Program-made: the position numbers and the translations under genes
Notes under the pieces: model-generated
What the model saw: only the letters and a program-made list of their open reading frames with translations
What the model was told of the DNA's origin: nothing
Database searches by the model: none
Part shown: one piece after another, positions 1-8,355 of the stretch
How positions within the stretch are numbered: the stretch's first letter is position 1
How the letters are laid out: the number at the start of each line of letters is the position of its first letter
DNA from: Paenibacillus aurantius
GTDB taxonomy: Bacteria > Bacillota > Bacilli > Paenibacillales > NBRC-103111
Direction: 5' to 3'
DNA: 64,000 bases
Assembly: GCF_032268605.1 (NCBI RefSeq)
Contig: NZ_CP130318.1
Coordinates: 4,283,913-4,347,912 of the forward strand

Positions 1-17
1 TCCGTTCGCAGCAATGT

Positions 18-3000
18 CTACTGGACGCGGTGGACCCCGAGGAACGCTTGCACCGATCCGATGATGTTCACCGGAACCGTCTCCTCTTTGACTACCCCGT
101 TGCCGTATCGCAGCCGGAAGTGAATGCTCTGAGGCCCCTTGGGCAACCCCGAGGTGAGCGACTGCAGCACCGGATCGTACAGCTCCCCGCGGAAGGAAAC
201 CGGTCCGGTCCGATCCAGAACCACCTCCAGGTGGATGGGCTCCCCATCAAGTCCTACCGCATCCATCCAGGCTTGGGCATCCGCCACTTCGGTCGGAGAG
301 CTTACGGTTTCGACCACAAAAATTTCCCCGGAATAAAAATCTTTCGGGCGGCCCCTCGTTTCATGTCCCCGCTCCTCATGATGCTCCAGCCATTCCGGCG
401 TATGGTATACCTCCGACCGGATGGTTAGCGGGAGAACTTCTACCACCTTGGAGACGGACGAATCCGTGATGCCGTCCGATACCGTCAGCCGGACCGTGTA
501 GAACCCGGGTACTGGCGTGACGGCGCTGAACGTCTCCGTCTCCCACTGGCCGAGCTCGCCCTGCGGCCCGGTCAAGGTCCACTTCGACGTCAGCGGATCG
601 CCATCGGGGTCGGAGGAAAGATTGACCGTTGTCAGGGTGTCTCCCTCCCACACCGGCTTGGGCGTCCAATCAAAATCCGCTTGAGGAGGCCGGTTCGTAT
701 AAATCCATTGGTCCTGCGACCAAGGGGACCAGACGATGCCGTCCTGCACCCTCACCCTTACGCGAAGCTTCGTTCCTTTGGGCAGTTCCGTAACGGTCTG
801 GTAGCTTTGGGCTGCCGCCTCTGTATGCTGCGAAACGGCTCCCGAATCCAGGATGAGGTCAGAGCCAGCCTCGTTCCAGAATTGAACCTGGTATTTCAGG
901 AAGACCGTGCCGGGATCGGGATCGGTCTGCTCCCAGACGATAAGCGGCTTGGGTCCGGTAATGGCCGGAGCGTCCCGCGTTCCGGACGGGCTGATGATTT
1001 CCGCCCGGGGGCTTAGGTTGATGGTCAGCCACCCCGTGTTGGACCATTCCGACCATAACGTTCCGTCGCTTACCTTGACCCTCACCTGAAGCGGTTCGCC
1101 GGTCGGAAGGTCCGTTCCGGTTGCGGCCGTCTGGCTGGCCGCGCTCGTCCACTGTCCCGCCTGCCCGGAATCGTAAACCACGGCTCCGTTAGCACGGGCG
1201 ATCTGAACCTGATACCCTTGAAAAATCGTGCCGGGGTCTGCGTCCACCTGATTCCAGGACACCGGAGGTCGGCGGTTATCCAGGTAAAGCGTTGGAGCCT
1301 TCTCGGAGCCAGCAGGGCTCGTTAGCGTAACGGCTGGAGGGCCATTGACCCGAAACCAACCGATGTTGGACCAATCCGACCACTGTTCCCCGTCGCTAAC
1401 GCGTACCTGCACCTGCATGCTTACCCCGGACGGGAGATCCCTTGGCACCTGCCAGGACCAGCTTCCACTGGAAGTCCAGAAGGAGGCCTCTCCTGTCTCC
1501 TGAATGACCGTACCGACCGGATCGGAAATGCGGACATGATATCCCTTGAAGACGGTGCCCGGATCCGAGTCCGACTGGTTCCAGGTTACGGTAGGTTTTG
1601 CCGTATGAACCATAGTGGGAGCCGCCTGTGTGCCGGTTGGATAGGTAAGGACAGCCGACGGCTTGCCGTTGGGCGGCGGAATGTTTCCGACAGCCACCTG
1701 GCGGGTCACCGGCAGGCTCCAGGCTCCATATTCGTCCCTAACCTGAAGCCCGACTTCGTAGGTGCCTAATTCCGCGGGCCGGGTAAGCTTGTCCGTCCGG
1801 TACTCTCCGGAAGGAGAGAGATACCACCACTTGCGTTCCATGATCCCTCTCGTCGCCCCATAATCGATTCCTGTCGTGTCCGGAGCGGAGAAGCGGTCCG
1901 GAGCGGCCCACCGGTCGGGATCGTAGCTGTCGTCGGCGTACCGGATGGTGCCATCGGGATTGGCCGCTGCCGTGAAAATTGCAACCGGCCGCCGGTGGAC
2001 GGTCACCTTGGCCATGAACCGATTAGACAGCATCCGGTAGGAATCGAAAACGAGACTCGGGCTGGGATAGCCCCCATGAGGATCATCCTTGGCGCGGAGC
2101 GAAACGGTATAAACCCCTACCTTATCGAAGGTGGTCTGCTCAGCCGTGTAGGTTTGCCCCGCCATTGCCGACACGCCCTGATGATCAAGAAACTTCGGAT
2201 CATGGGAATAGCTCCACTGCATGCTGCCGGCGGGCGAATCCTTTTCCGGGTCGTCAAAGGCAATGTTCCGGTATTTTACCGTGGCATTCCCGGACGAAGG
2301 CTCCCATATCGCATATCCAGTCAGCCACTGAAGTCCCTGCGCCGGCACCGCCTTGGTCGTGATTCCGCTGAAGGTCACGAAGGATTTGTCCGCAAAGGGG
2401 CCTAGCTTGCCGCTTGACCACGTACCGTCGCTGGCCGTCAGATACGGCACCCCGTTCAAAGCAACCGAAATGTCAGGGCCCGCCAGTTTAATGCGGAAGG
2501 AGGCGGGAACGTTGTCCTGAAACGGGTAAGGAATGCTGGACAACACGGTCCGGTTGCCATCCGCGTACTTGGCCAGCACCAAAGCGTCTCCCTCTGTTTC
2601 GACCGCATAGCGGTTTCTCGGGTCCTGCATGCGGAACGAAAAGCCGGCTTTCTCCTTGTTCACCCTGGCCTGCCCCATGGTCATCGTGAAGGAAATTTCC
2701 GTATCGTCCACCGCAAAAGGGGAGACAAACTGGCCGAGCTGGTAAGTCTTGAAGCGTTCCGGCTCCTCACTCGGTTCCCCTACTGAAATCCAGGGAACCC
2801 AGCCGGCTGAGGGCGGATTGCCCCCATATTTGGGATTCCACATGGCCAGAAAGAGACCATCTCCGAAATATTCACCGAATCTCTGGTTGTAGGTGACGGA
2901 GCCATACATAAAATCAACATGAATGAGCCCTCCGGATTTCCAGCCGGAATAAGGTGTTTTGTCTTCCTTAAAAGCCCAATTCGAGTAGCTGCTGTCATTC

Positions 3001-6000
3001 GAATCATAACGGGAAATCAAACCGTCCCGTGTCAGGGTGCCGGTATTGGCGGCAGCCCTCTGGTCGATGTAATTCCCTTCCCCATCGATATTGAACCGCC
3101 GGCCATAGGCGAAATATTCATATGTGCTGCCATCGAAGGGAGCCGGCCAGCCGGTGTTCATGTTGACGGCTTGGTAGTGGTAGGAGCCGCCCATGAAGGC
3201 ATCGGTCCAGCTCCGGGCAATCACCTCGTTCTTCATCGGATTGATAATCAGAAGAGCCGGATTGTCATAAGGAAGCTGCATGCCGGCCGGGAAGGATTTG
3301 GCGTAGGAGGCGTCCTTCCCCGTCAGCCGGGTGAGGAACCCAATGGTGAAGTCCGGGTTGATCTTCTCCAAATAGATCCCTTTCGAATACGTGTACCCGT
3401 TTTGGTACGTGCAGGTCTCGGTCTGGTAGCGGTAGAAATCCCCTCGGGTTCCTTTGTAGATCGTGCCCGGAACCATCCGGCAGGAGGCGGGCTCGGAGGA
3501 AATCTGCTCGGTATATGGCTCCGGCTCCTCCATGACGCGGCTCTCGACCAGCTCCGCCTGACGGTTATAGACCTTGACATCCACCTGAGGCCGCAAATTG
3601 GAGTAGGAGCTGTCATTAAGGTCCTGCAAATAAATCATCTCGTCCTGCCGGTTGAACGCATTCTTCACCCTCTCGTACCACGAGTTGGGGGCGTGAAGAA
3701 TGTTCCCTTTTTCGAGGGAGCTCGCAATAAATTGACCCGTATACGCATCATAGGTGCGGATGTCCAGAAAGGGAATGTCATATTCGGATTCATCATCCGT
3801 ATTGACCTTCGCGCATTGCCGGCATACCCAGAGAACCTTCTGGTAGATGGTCCGGTCCGCTATTTCGTAAGAAAGCACCCTCGGGCTGCTCAAGGTCGAA
3901 TCATAAGGCCAGCTGACCCGGCTCAGGTCATACCGGGCAAGAGATTCATGATCGGGCCAGAGACCTCCTTTTACTTTCACGGAAGGAGTCCTCACCGGTG
4001 CTTTTAACATGAAATCATAGGGACTTCCATCCAGCCATTTGTGCTCATAGCTGCCGTAAGGACCTAACTGAAGCTGGTACCGGCCGATCTTCGCCTTGTT
4101 CATGGCGTAATAGATGCCATCGTACGTAAAATAGAGATGGCTTTGATTGGATCGGAAATCAGGTACATTGGCCGAATTCGGTCCAAACGTCAGAACCTTC
4201 GGCTTGCCGTCGCTCCCCGGGATCATGACCGGCTGCCTTCGGTCGGCATCCTCCGTCTTGATGACCCGGTAGGGATTAAGGCTGTTGGCCCCAAAACCGC
4301 TGTCCGTAAACGGGGAGAACCAGGCATCGGAATAATAATCCCCGAATCGCTCCACGGAGAACGAGAAGCCTTCCTGCCTTTCAAAAAGCTTCCCCAACCC
4401 GCCGGAAAGGGAGCTGCCATTGGCTGACCAGGATTTGTACAGCATGGGAGACAGGGAATTGGTCCGGTACAAGCCCCAATTGGCCAAAATGGAAGAAGGA
4501 CTGTAGGTAACCGGCGGAGTGTAAACCGGCTGGTCGTTCTTCCCCTCCACCTCGAACGATACGGTCGGCGCCAAATTGATCACGTCAAGAGTAAGCAGAG
4601 CGGGATCCGTCGAGGCCGTATCACCGGTTCGGCCGTAATCCTCCGTCACTTGGACATAAAACAAGTACTTGCCCACCTGGGTAGGGGTAAACGACGTTTT
4701 TTCCAGAGTCCCTCCTAAAGGCTGCCAAGCGTCATCCAAAAAGCCGTTGTTGTTGCCGTCGTATTTGTACTTGTATTCAGCCGTCGTTAAGACGTCTCCA
4801 TCTGGACTGTAGGATTTGTTGTACAAATCCAGAGCCATTCCCCGGATGGATAGCGGCGGAACATCGAGCTTCGCAACCGGCGGCAGATCCGGGTTCACGA
4901 TAATGGTACAGGTATCCGGGTCTATCGACTTCAGCGGCGGAGACCCTTGGTCATACACATGCAGTGAGGCTTGTACCGTCACATCCCCGGAGGTCCCGTT
5001 GGTGTAAGAGGATTTCTTGTTCGTCCATTCGTCCCTCGTATGATCGATGGCGCGACCTAGCGGACTGTAGCTCTGGGTCGTGTCAAACAGGCTGTCGTCG
5101 ACGGAACGGTTCTCCTTCACTTTCTCCGGGCATCCTGCCACCGGGATTGGATTTGGCGGTATTACCTCCAGAGTGGCGGAGGCCGTAAAGCTTAGCCCAA
5201 ATTTATCCGTCATGGTGGCGAAGATGGTATGGTAGCCGGGCGTATCCGTATTAATTCCATAGAGATAATCGGAATTCGAGGCGAATCCATAAGTGCCCGG
5301 AAGGGTTTTAACCCAGGCGGAGCTTCGGTTGTAATCCCATCCGGTCAAGTTGAACGGATCTCCGTCCGGATCGCTCGGGGAGACGGGAACGGAGTTCGGG
5401 TCCTCAATGGGTCTGACGTTCACCTTCGTCCCCTGCACAACTTTCGTCAGCGGCTTCACACTGGTAAAATCTCCGTCCGGGAACCAGCCCAGCTTAAAGT
5501 AAGGGGGCTCGTTGCTGCCAGGGCTCTTCACCACCAGTGGCTTATCTGCGATCCAGCCGGAGTTGCCGCAGCTTGTCTCGATCATCAAAGAGACGTTATG
5601 GGTTCCCACGCCGATGACCCATGGATAGGTGCTGTACGTATAGGTCAGGTCCTGGCTGGAACTGGTGAGCTTTTGTGTCTGCACCTCGCTTCCGTTACGG
5701 CTTATCTTGTAAAAATGCCTGGAGTAAGTGCATCCGCTCGGGATCACGAAATTTTTCGGATGCAGCGTAAAATTATCCCGGTAGCTGATCTCGGGCGGCA
5801 GGATGTCAAAATCCCCTGTGATGACCTTCGGCGTCGGTTTGGGTGTCGGCGTTGGCGTCGGGGAAACGGTCGCCGAAGGCTTCGGGGTGGCCTTCGGCTT
5901 CAACACGACCGTCACGGTCGACGGGTATTTGTAGGTGACGGAGTTGACGTTCACAATAAAGGCGGCAAAATACACCGTCATCTTGGCACCCGGCAGACCG

Positions 6001-6845
6001 AGATCCATGGTCTGGGATGGTTTTAAGACGTTAAAATTTTGAGAATAGATAATCTTGAAATGAGTGGAGTCAGTTATCTCTTCTATTCTTAGGTTATAAG
6101 GTTCAGGAGTAGCTACTCCAGATAATCCAAGTGGACCTGAAATTACAGTTCCAGTGTCAGTCCTTATCCTGAAAGAGTCTTGATTTGGTGGAGCTACAAG
6201 AGAATCAGGGATCTGCAATCCTGAAGTATTAAAATAACCCTCAGTAATTTCTCCACCTAAAGATAAGCTGTGGTCAACAACACCGGGATAAGATGGCATT
6301 TTAGTACCATTTACTATCTCAAAATCAATGTTAGTGCTTGGTTCACAATTATCTGTTGGATAGTCTATTGGGCTTGGGGGACAACTACCTCCTTCTTCAT
6401 ACCAATTTACCCCATGTGGATCACCTGGTGTATATCGATACCATGCGTAATAACCTTTAGATGAAGTATTTCTAGTAGATGTTAGATTTACTTCCTGACC
6501 AACGACTATTTTTGATCCAGTCCAGTTGCTTTTTCCAGTAGCATCCGTTAACAACACTTTCTTCTCATTTTCGTAATAATACGCTTCCGAGATAACATAT
6601 TCATCAGCAGTCACAATTGCAATATTTGCTGAATCTTGATTGAGATAGCTATAAGTTTCACCATTCCAAATCTTTTCTGCGTTTGTATAGTTAATATCAA
6701 ATGAATCTGCTTTTACACTGGCTTTTGGAAAATACAAAGAAAATAGCGATAATATTATTACTGCGATAACTACTTTTGAAATATTGTACTTTTTATATAC
6801 CACAATTTTATCTAATATTATTCTCCTTCCGTTTTTGTCTACCAT
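18..6845 (-). CDS. giant secreted multi-domain surface protein (PKD/FN3-like repeats)
   Basis: A 2275-residue protein. The N-terminus has a basic n-region, then a hydrophobic stretch (about residues 24-42) that looks like a signal peptide, so export is likely. A Pro/Thr/Lys-rich linker lies near residues 320-345. It is followed by several PKD/Ig-like modules (SPDGD and SDPDGD turns), a LamG-like module near 1375-1505, three tandem FN3-like repeats near 1730-2055 (each with WNQ/WEQ, DPGT and WS-WS motifs), one more PKD-like module and a unique C-terminal tail. I see no sortase motif, SLH domain or catalytic motif. Its ATG overlaps the stop of the upstream SLH gene by one base, so the pair is probably co-transcribed. 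The first 265 or so codons are clearly AT-rich compared with the rest. A role in adhesion, carbohydrate binding or envelope structure is inference. Confidence 0.85.
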   Translation of the reverse strand: MVDKNGRRIILDKIVVYKKYNISKVVIAVIILSLFSLYFPKASVKADSFDINYTNAEKIWNGETYSYLNQDSANIAIVTADEYVISEAYYYENEKKVLLTDATGKSNWTGSKIVVGQEVNLTSTRNTSSKGYYAWYRYTPGDPHGVNWYEEGGSCPPSPIDYPTDNCEPSTNIDFEIVNGTKMPSYPGVVDHSLSLGGEITEGYFNTSGLQIPDSLVAPPNQDSFRIRTDTGTVISGPLGLSGVATPEPYNLRIEEITDSTHFKIIYSQNFNVLKPSQTMDLGLPGAKMTVYFAAFIVNVNSVTYKYPSTVTVVLKPKATPKPSATVSPTPTPTPKPTPKVITGDFDILPPEISYRDNFTLHPKNFVIPSGCTYSRHFYKISRNGSEVQTQKLTSSSQDLTYTYSTYPWVIGVGTHNVSLMIETSCGNSGWIADKPLVVKSPGSNEPPYFKLGWFPDGDFTSVKPLTKVVQGTKVNVRPIEDPNSVPVSPSDPDGDPFNLTGWDYNRSSAWVKTLPGTYGFASNSDYLYGINTDTPGYHTIFATMTDKFGLSFTASATLEVIPPNPIPVAGCPEKVKENRSVDDSLFDTTQSYSPLGRAIDHTRDEWTNKKSSYTNGTSGDVTVQASLHVYDQGSPPLKSIDPDTCTIIVNPDLPPVAKLDVPPLSIRGMALDLYNKSYSPDGDVLTTAEYKYKYDGNNNGFLDDAWQPLGGTLEKTSFTPTQVGKYLFYVQVTEDYGRTGDTASTDPALLTLDVINLAPTVSFEVEGKNDQPVYTPPVTYSPSSILANWGLYRTNSLSPMLYKSWSANGSSLSGGLGKLFERQEGFSFSVERFGDYYSDAWFSPFTDSGFGANSLNPYRVIKTEDADRRQPVMIPGSDGKPKVLTFGPNSANVPDFRSNQSHLYFTYDGIYYAMNKAKIGRYQLQLGPYGSYEHKWLDGSPYDFMLKAPVRTPSVKVKGGLWPDHESLARYDLSRVSWPYDSTLSSPRVLSYEIADRTIYQKVLWVCRQCAKVNTDDESEYDIPFLDIRTYDAYTGQFIASSLEKGNILHAPNSWYERVKNAFNRQDEMIYLQDLNDSSYSNLRPQVDVKVYNRQAELVESRVMEEPEPYTEQISSEPASCRMVPGTIYKGTRGDFYRYQTETCTYQNGYTYSKGIYLEKINPDFTIGFLTRLTGKDASYAKSFPAGMQLPYDNPALLIINPMKNEVIARSWTDAFMGGSYHYQAVNMNTGWPAPFDGSTYEYFAYGRRFNIDGEGNYIDQRAAANTGTLTRDGLISRYDSNDSSYSNWAFKEDKTPYSGWKSGGLIHVDFMYGSVTYNQRFGEYFGDGLFLAMWNPKYGGNPPSAGWVPWISVGEPSEEPERFKTYQLGQFVSPFAVDDTEISFTMTMGQARVNKEKAGFSFRMQDPRNRYAVETEGDALVLAKYADGNRTVLSSIPYPFQDNVPASFRIKLAGPDISVALNGVPYLTASDGTWSSGKLGPFADKSFVTFSGITTKAVPAQGLQWLTGYAIWEPSSGNATVKYRNIAFDDPEKDSPAGSMQWSYSHDPKFLDHQGVSAMAGQTYTAEQTTFDKVGVYTVSLRAKDDPHGGYPSPSLVFDSYRMLSNRFMAKVTVHRRPVAIFTAAANPDGTIRYADDSYDPDRWAAPDRFSAPDTTGIDYGATRGIMERKWWYLSPSGEYRTDKLTRPAELGTYEVGLQVRDEYGAWSLPVTRQVAVGNIPPPNGKPSAVLTYPTGTQAAPTMVHTAKPTVTWNQSDSDPGTVFKGYHVRISDPVGTVIQETGEASFWTSSGSWSWQVPRDLPSGVSMQVQVRVSDGEQWSDWSNIGWFRVNGPPAVTLTSPAGSEKAPTLYLDNRRPPVSWNQVDADPGTIFQGYQVQIARANGAVVYDSGQAGQWTSAASQTAATGTDLPTGEPLQVRVKVSDGTLWSEWSNTGWLTINLSPRAEIISPSGTRDAPAITGPKPLIVWEQTDPDPGTVFLKYQVQFWNEAGSDLILDSGAVSQHTEAAAQSYQTVTELPKGTKLRVRVRVQDGIVWSPWSQDQWIYTNRPPQADFDWTPKPVWEGDTLTTVNLSSDPDGDPLTSKWTLTGPQGELGQWETETFSAVTPVPGFYTVRLTVSDGITDSSVSKVVEVLPLTIRSEVYHTPEWLEHHEERGHETRGRPKDFYSGEIFVVETVSSPTEVADAQAWMDAVGLDGEPIHLEVVLDRTGPVSFRGELYDPVLQSLTSGLPKGPQSIHFRLRYGNGVVKEETVPVNIIGSVQAFLGVHRVQ
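680..1660 (-). repeat. three tandem FN3-like coding repeats
   Basis: Three units of about 325 bp (roughly 110 codons) lie in tandem within the giant surface protein gene. Each encodes a W-N/E-Q, DPGT.F, Y.V.I/F, R/V.VSDG, W-S-W-S pattern. The units have diverged at the DNA level but stay colinear, which points to old internal duplication. Confidence 0.75.
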
Positions 6846-7996
6846 TACATTGCTTCTGGAACAGTTACCTGAAGCAAGGATTTGGAGTAATTTGGATTCG
6901 GTACTATAGAGGGTGAATAAATATCAAATGAAATAAACCCCATTGTCTCCAACCCCTTCTTTGGAACGATGAAGCCCGCAAAATCTCCAAGCTTTTTATG
7001 ATACACGTTGGCTATAGTATTTAAATTTCCTTCTGAAAAGTCTTGGAAATCGGGACCTATGTAACCAATTATAGTGCTAGGAAGTATCTTCCAATCCTGA
7101 TAAATCTCATGATCTGTGTTAAACACCGTCCGGCCTTTAAACCATACCAAATACGAATCTTTGTAATCCTCTATCGGAAACCCCTTATCTAAACCGTTAT
7201 ACCACCGCAACTCCGGAAGCTCCCCCAAATGAGGGTCGTTCGGGTCGGCCAGGTCAATCGCGATCAGCGCCTCCAGTTCTCCCCGGTACTTGCCGTCCGG
7301 CGTGGCTACGAACAGGTTATTCGGGTCCCAAGGGTGGGCGGGATGCTGCTTCTGCGTAAACTCCGGCATCACGGTGAAAATATTCGTCTTGTGCCAGAAC
7401 AGCTCCGCGTTGGCAACCGCATACTTGTCCACCTCGAGCTTGCCGCCGCCTTTGACCGTCAGGATCCTCTCAATCACGGTAACGGATTGGGCACGCGTCG
7501 TCGCTTCCGTTTCTCCCAATGCCCCGCCGGCCAAGCCTTGGATCAGCCCCGACTGGGCCGCCAGGTACAGCCATTTCTTGTCGTCGTCCGTCTTCTCCCC
7601 CGAAGCCCGAACGGCGATCCGCGCCATTTCCTCCCGGGTGATCGCCGTGTTCCAGTCACCGGTCGTGAAATCCTCATACCGGTGAATCCCGGCGTTTACG
7701 GCCGCGTTCACATACGGAACATACCAGTCGTTGCCGCTTCCGGCTCCCGCTACCTCGAGCTTGAGGGCCGTCACGGCCTGCTTGAGGAACTCAGCGCGCG
7801 AAACGTTGCGGTCCGGACGGAAGGTTCCATCCTCGTATCCGTCCACGTACCCTTTTTGCACCGCCTGCTCGATCCCGCTCTTGGCCCAATGACCGTTGAC
7901 GTCAAGGAATTTGACTTCTCCCGCTTTCGTCAGGGTGGCAGCTCCCGCCAACCCGATTGTTACCGCCAGAACGGCGGCAGTCCATGCCTTTTTCAT
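6845..7996 (-). CDS. S-layer homology (SLH) domain protein
   Basis: A 383-residue exported protein with a typical signal peptide (MKKAW, then an Ala/Leu-rich core, about residues 1-25). It has three SLH modules: a clear first one at about 27-72 (GHWA, GYVDGYEDGTFRP, VSRAEF), a second at about 88-130 and a weaker third at about 140-180. SLH triplets bind pyruvylated secondary wall polymer, so the protein should be held on the cell wall. The C-terminal 110-200 residues are not a family I recognise. Codons after about residue 270 are AT-rich and match the start of the downstream giant gene, not this gene's own N-terminal part. The gene is preceded by a long leader with its own promoter and an internal terminator. 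Confidence 0.85.
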   Translation of the reverse strand: MKKAWTAAVLAVTIGLAGAATLTKAGEVKFLDVNGHWAKSGIEQAVQKGYVDGYEDGTFRPDRNVSRAEFLKQAVTALKLEVAGAGSGNDWYVPYVNAAVNAGIHRYEDFTTGDWNTAITREEMARIAVRASGEKTDDDKKWLYLAAQSGLIQGLAGGALGETEATTRAQSVTVIERILTVKGGGKLEVDKYAVANAELFWHKTNIFTVMPEFTQKQHPAHPWDPNNLFVATPDGKYRGELEALIAIDLADPNDPHLGELPELRWYNGLDKGFPIEDYKDSYLVWFKGRTVFNTDHEIYQDWKILPSTIIGYIGPDFQDFSEGNLNTIANVYHKKLGDFAGFIVPKKGLETMGFISFDIYSPSIVPNPNYSKSLLQVTVPEAM

Positions 7997-8157
7997 GAGT
8001 GACTCCCCTTTTTTACATAAACTCTTGCACGAAATAGCCTAAATCAGCCTATTTTTTCCCGTCCCCCCTCCAGTCACAATTCTTAGGAGATACCCGCTTT
8101 TCTGTAATCATGAGGCCTCCCTGAAGGCTTTCCTCTCTCTCCCCTCCTTCCCACGGC

Positions 8158-8206
8158 AAAACAAAAACCGCCCAAAGCCCCGCGACTAGCGAAGCCATGG
8201 ACGGTT
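8158..8206 (-). terminator. intrinsic terminator inside the SLH-gene leader (attenuator-like)
   Basis: On the minus strand AACCGTCC pairs with GGGCGGTT around a GC-rich loop, followed by a T-rich run (TTTTTGTTTT). It lies only about 20 bp downstream of a good sigma-A-type promoter and about 160 bp upstream of the SLH start codon. No gene lies between promoter and hairpin, so it would end most transcripts after about 60-70 nt unless read through. Attenuation or a small RNA are both possible. Confidence 0.6.
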
Positions 8207-8231
8207 CTTCCGTTCCTGCTCTTATTTTTTC

Positions 8232-8260
8232 ACTATATAGCAGAGTTTCCCATTTTTCAA
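8232..8260 (-). promoter_or_regulatory. sigma-A-like promoter for the SLH/giant protein operon
   Basis: Read on the minus strand: TTGAAA at 8260-8255, a 17-bp spacer, then TATAGT at 8237-8232. This is close to consensus in boxes and spacing and points towards the SLH gene. The predicted start lies near 8225, immediately before the leader hairpin. Confidence 0.6.
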
Positions 8261-8278
8261 GACCCATTTTTGGAGCGC

Positions 8279-8308
8279 TTGTTCCCCGGCGATGGGGTTT
8301 GATACAAT
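8279..8308 (+). promoter_or_regulatory. candidate topB promoter
   Basis: TTGTTC (8279-8284), an 18-bp spacer and TACAAT (8303-8308), about 50 bp upstream of the topB start codon. It is divergent from the SLH promoter in the same intergenic region. Confidence 0.4.
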
Positions 8309-8355
8309 GACAGGGAGTTTTCTTAACCTTTACCAGGCAAGGAGCCCTATTCCCT

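Noticed and set aside
2919-4007. Plus-strand frame of 362 codons inside the giant gene
   Set aside because: No ribosome site or family features; the minus-strand frame is continuous through it.
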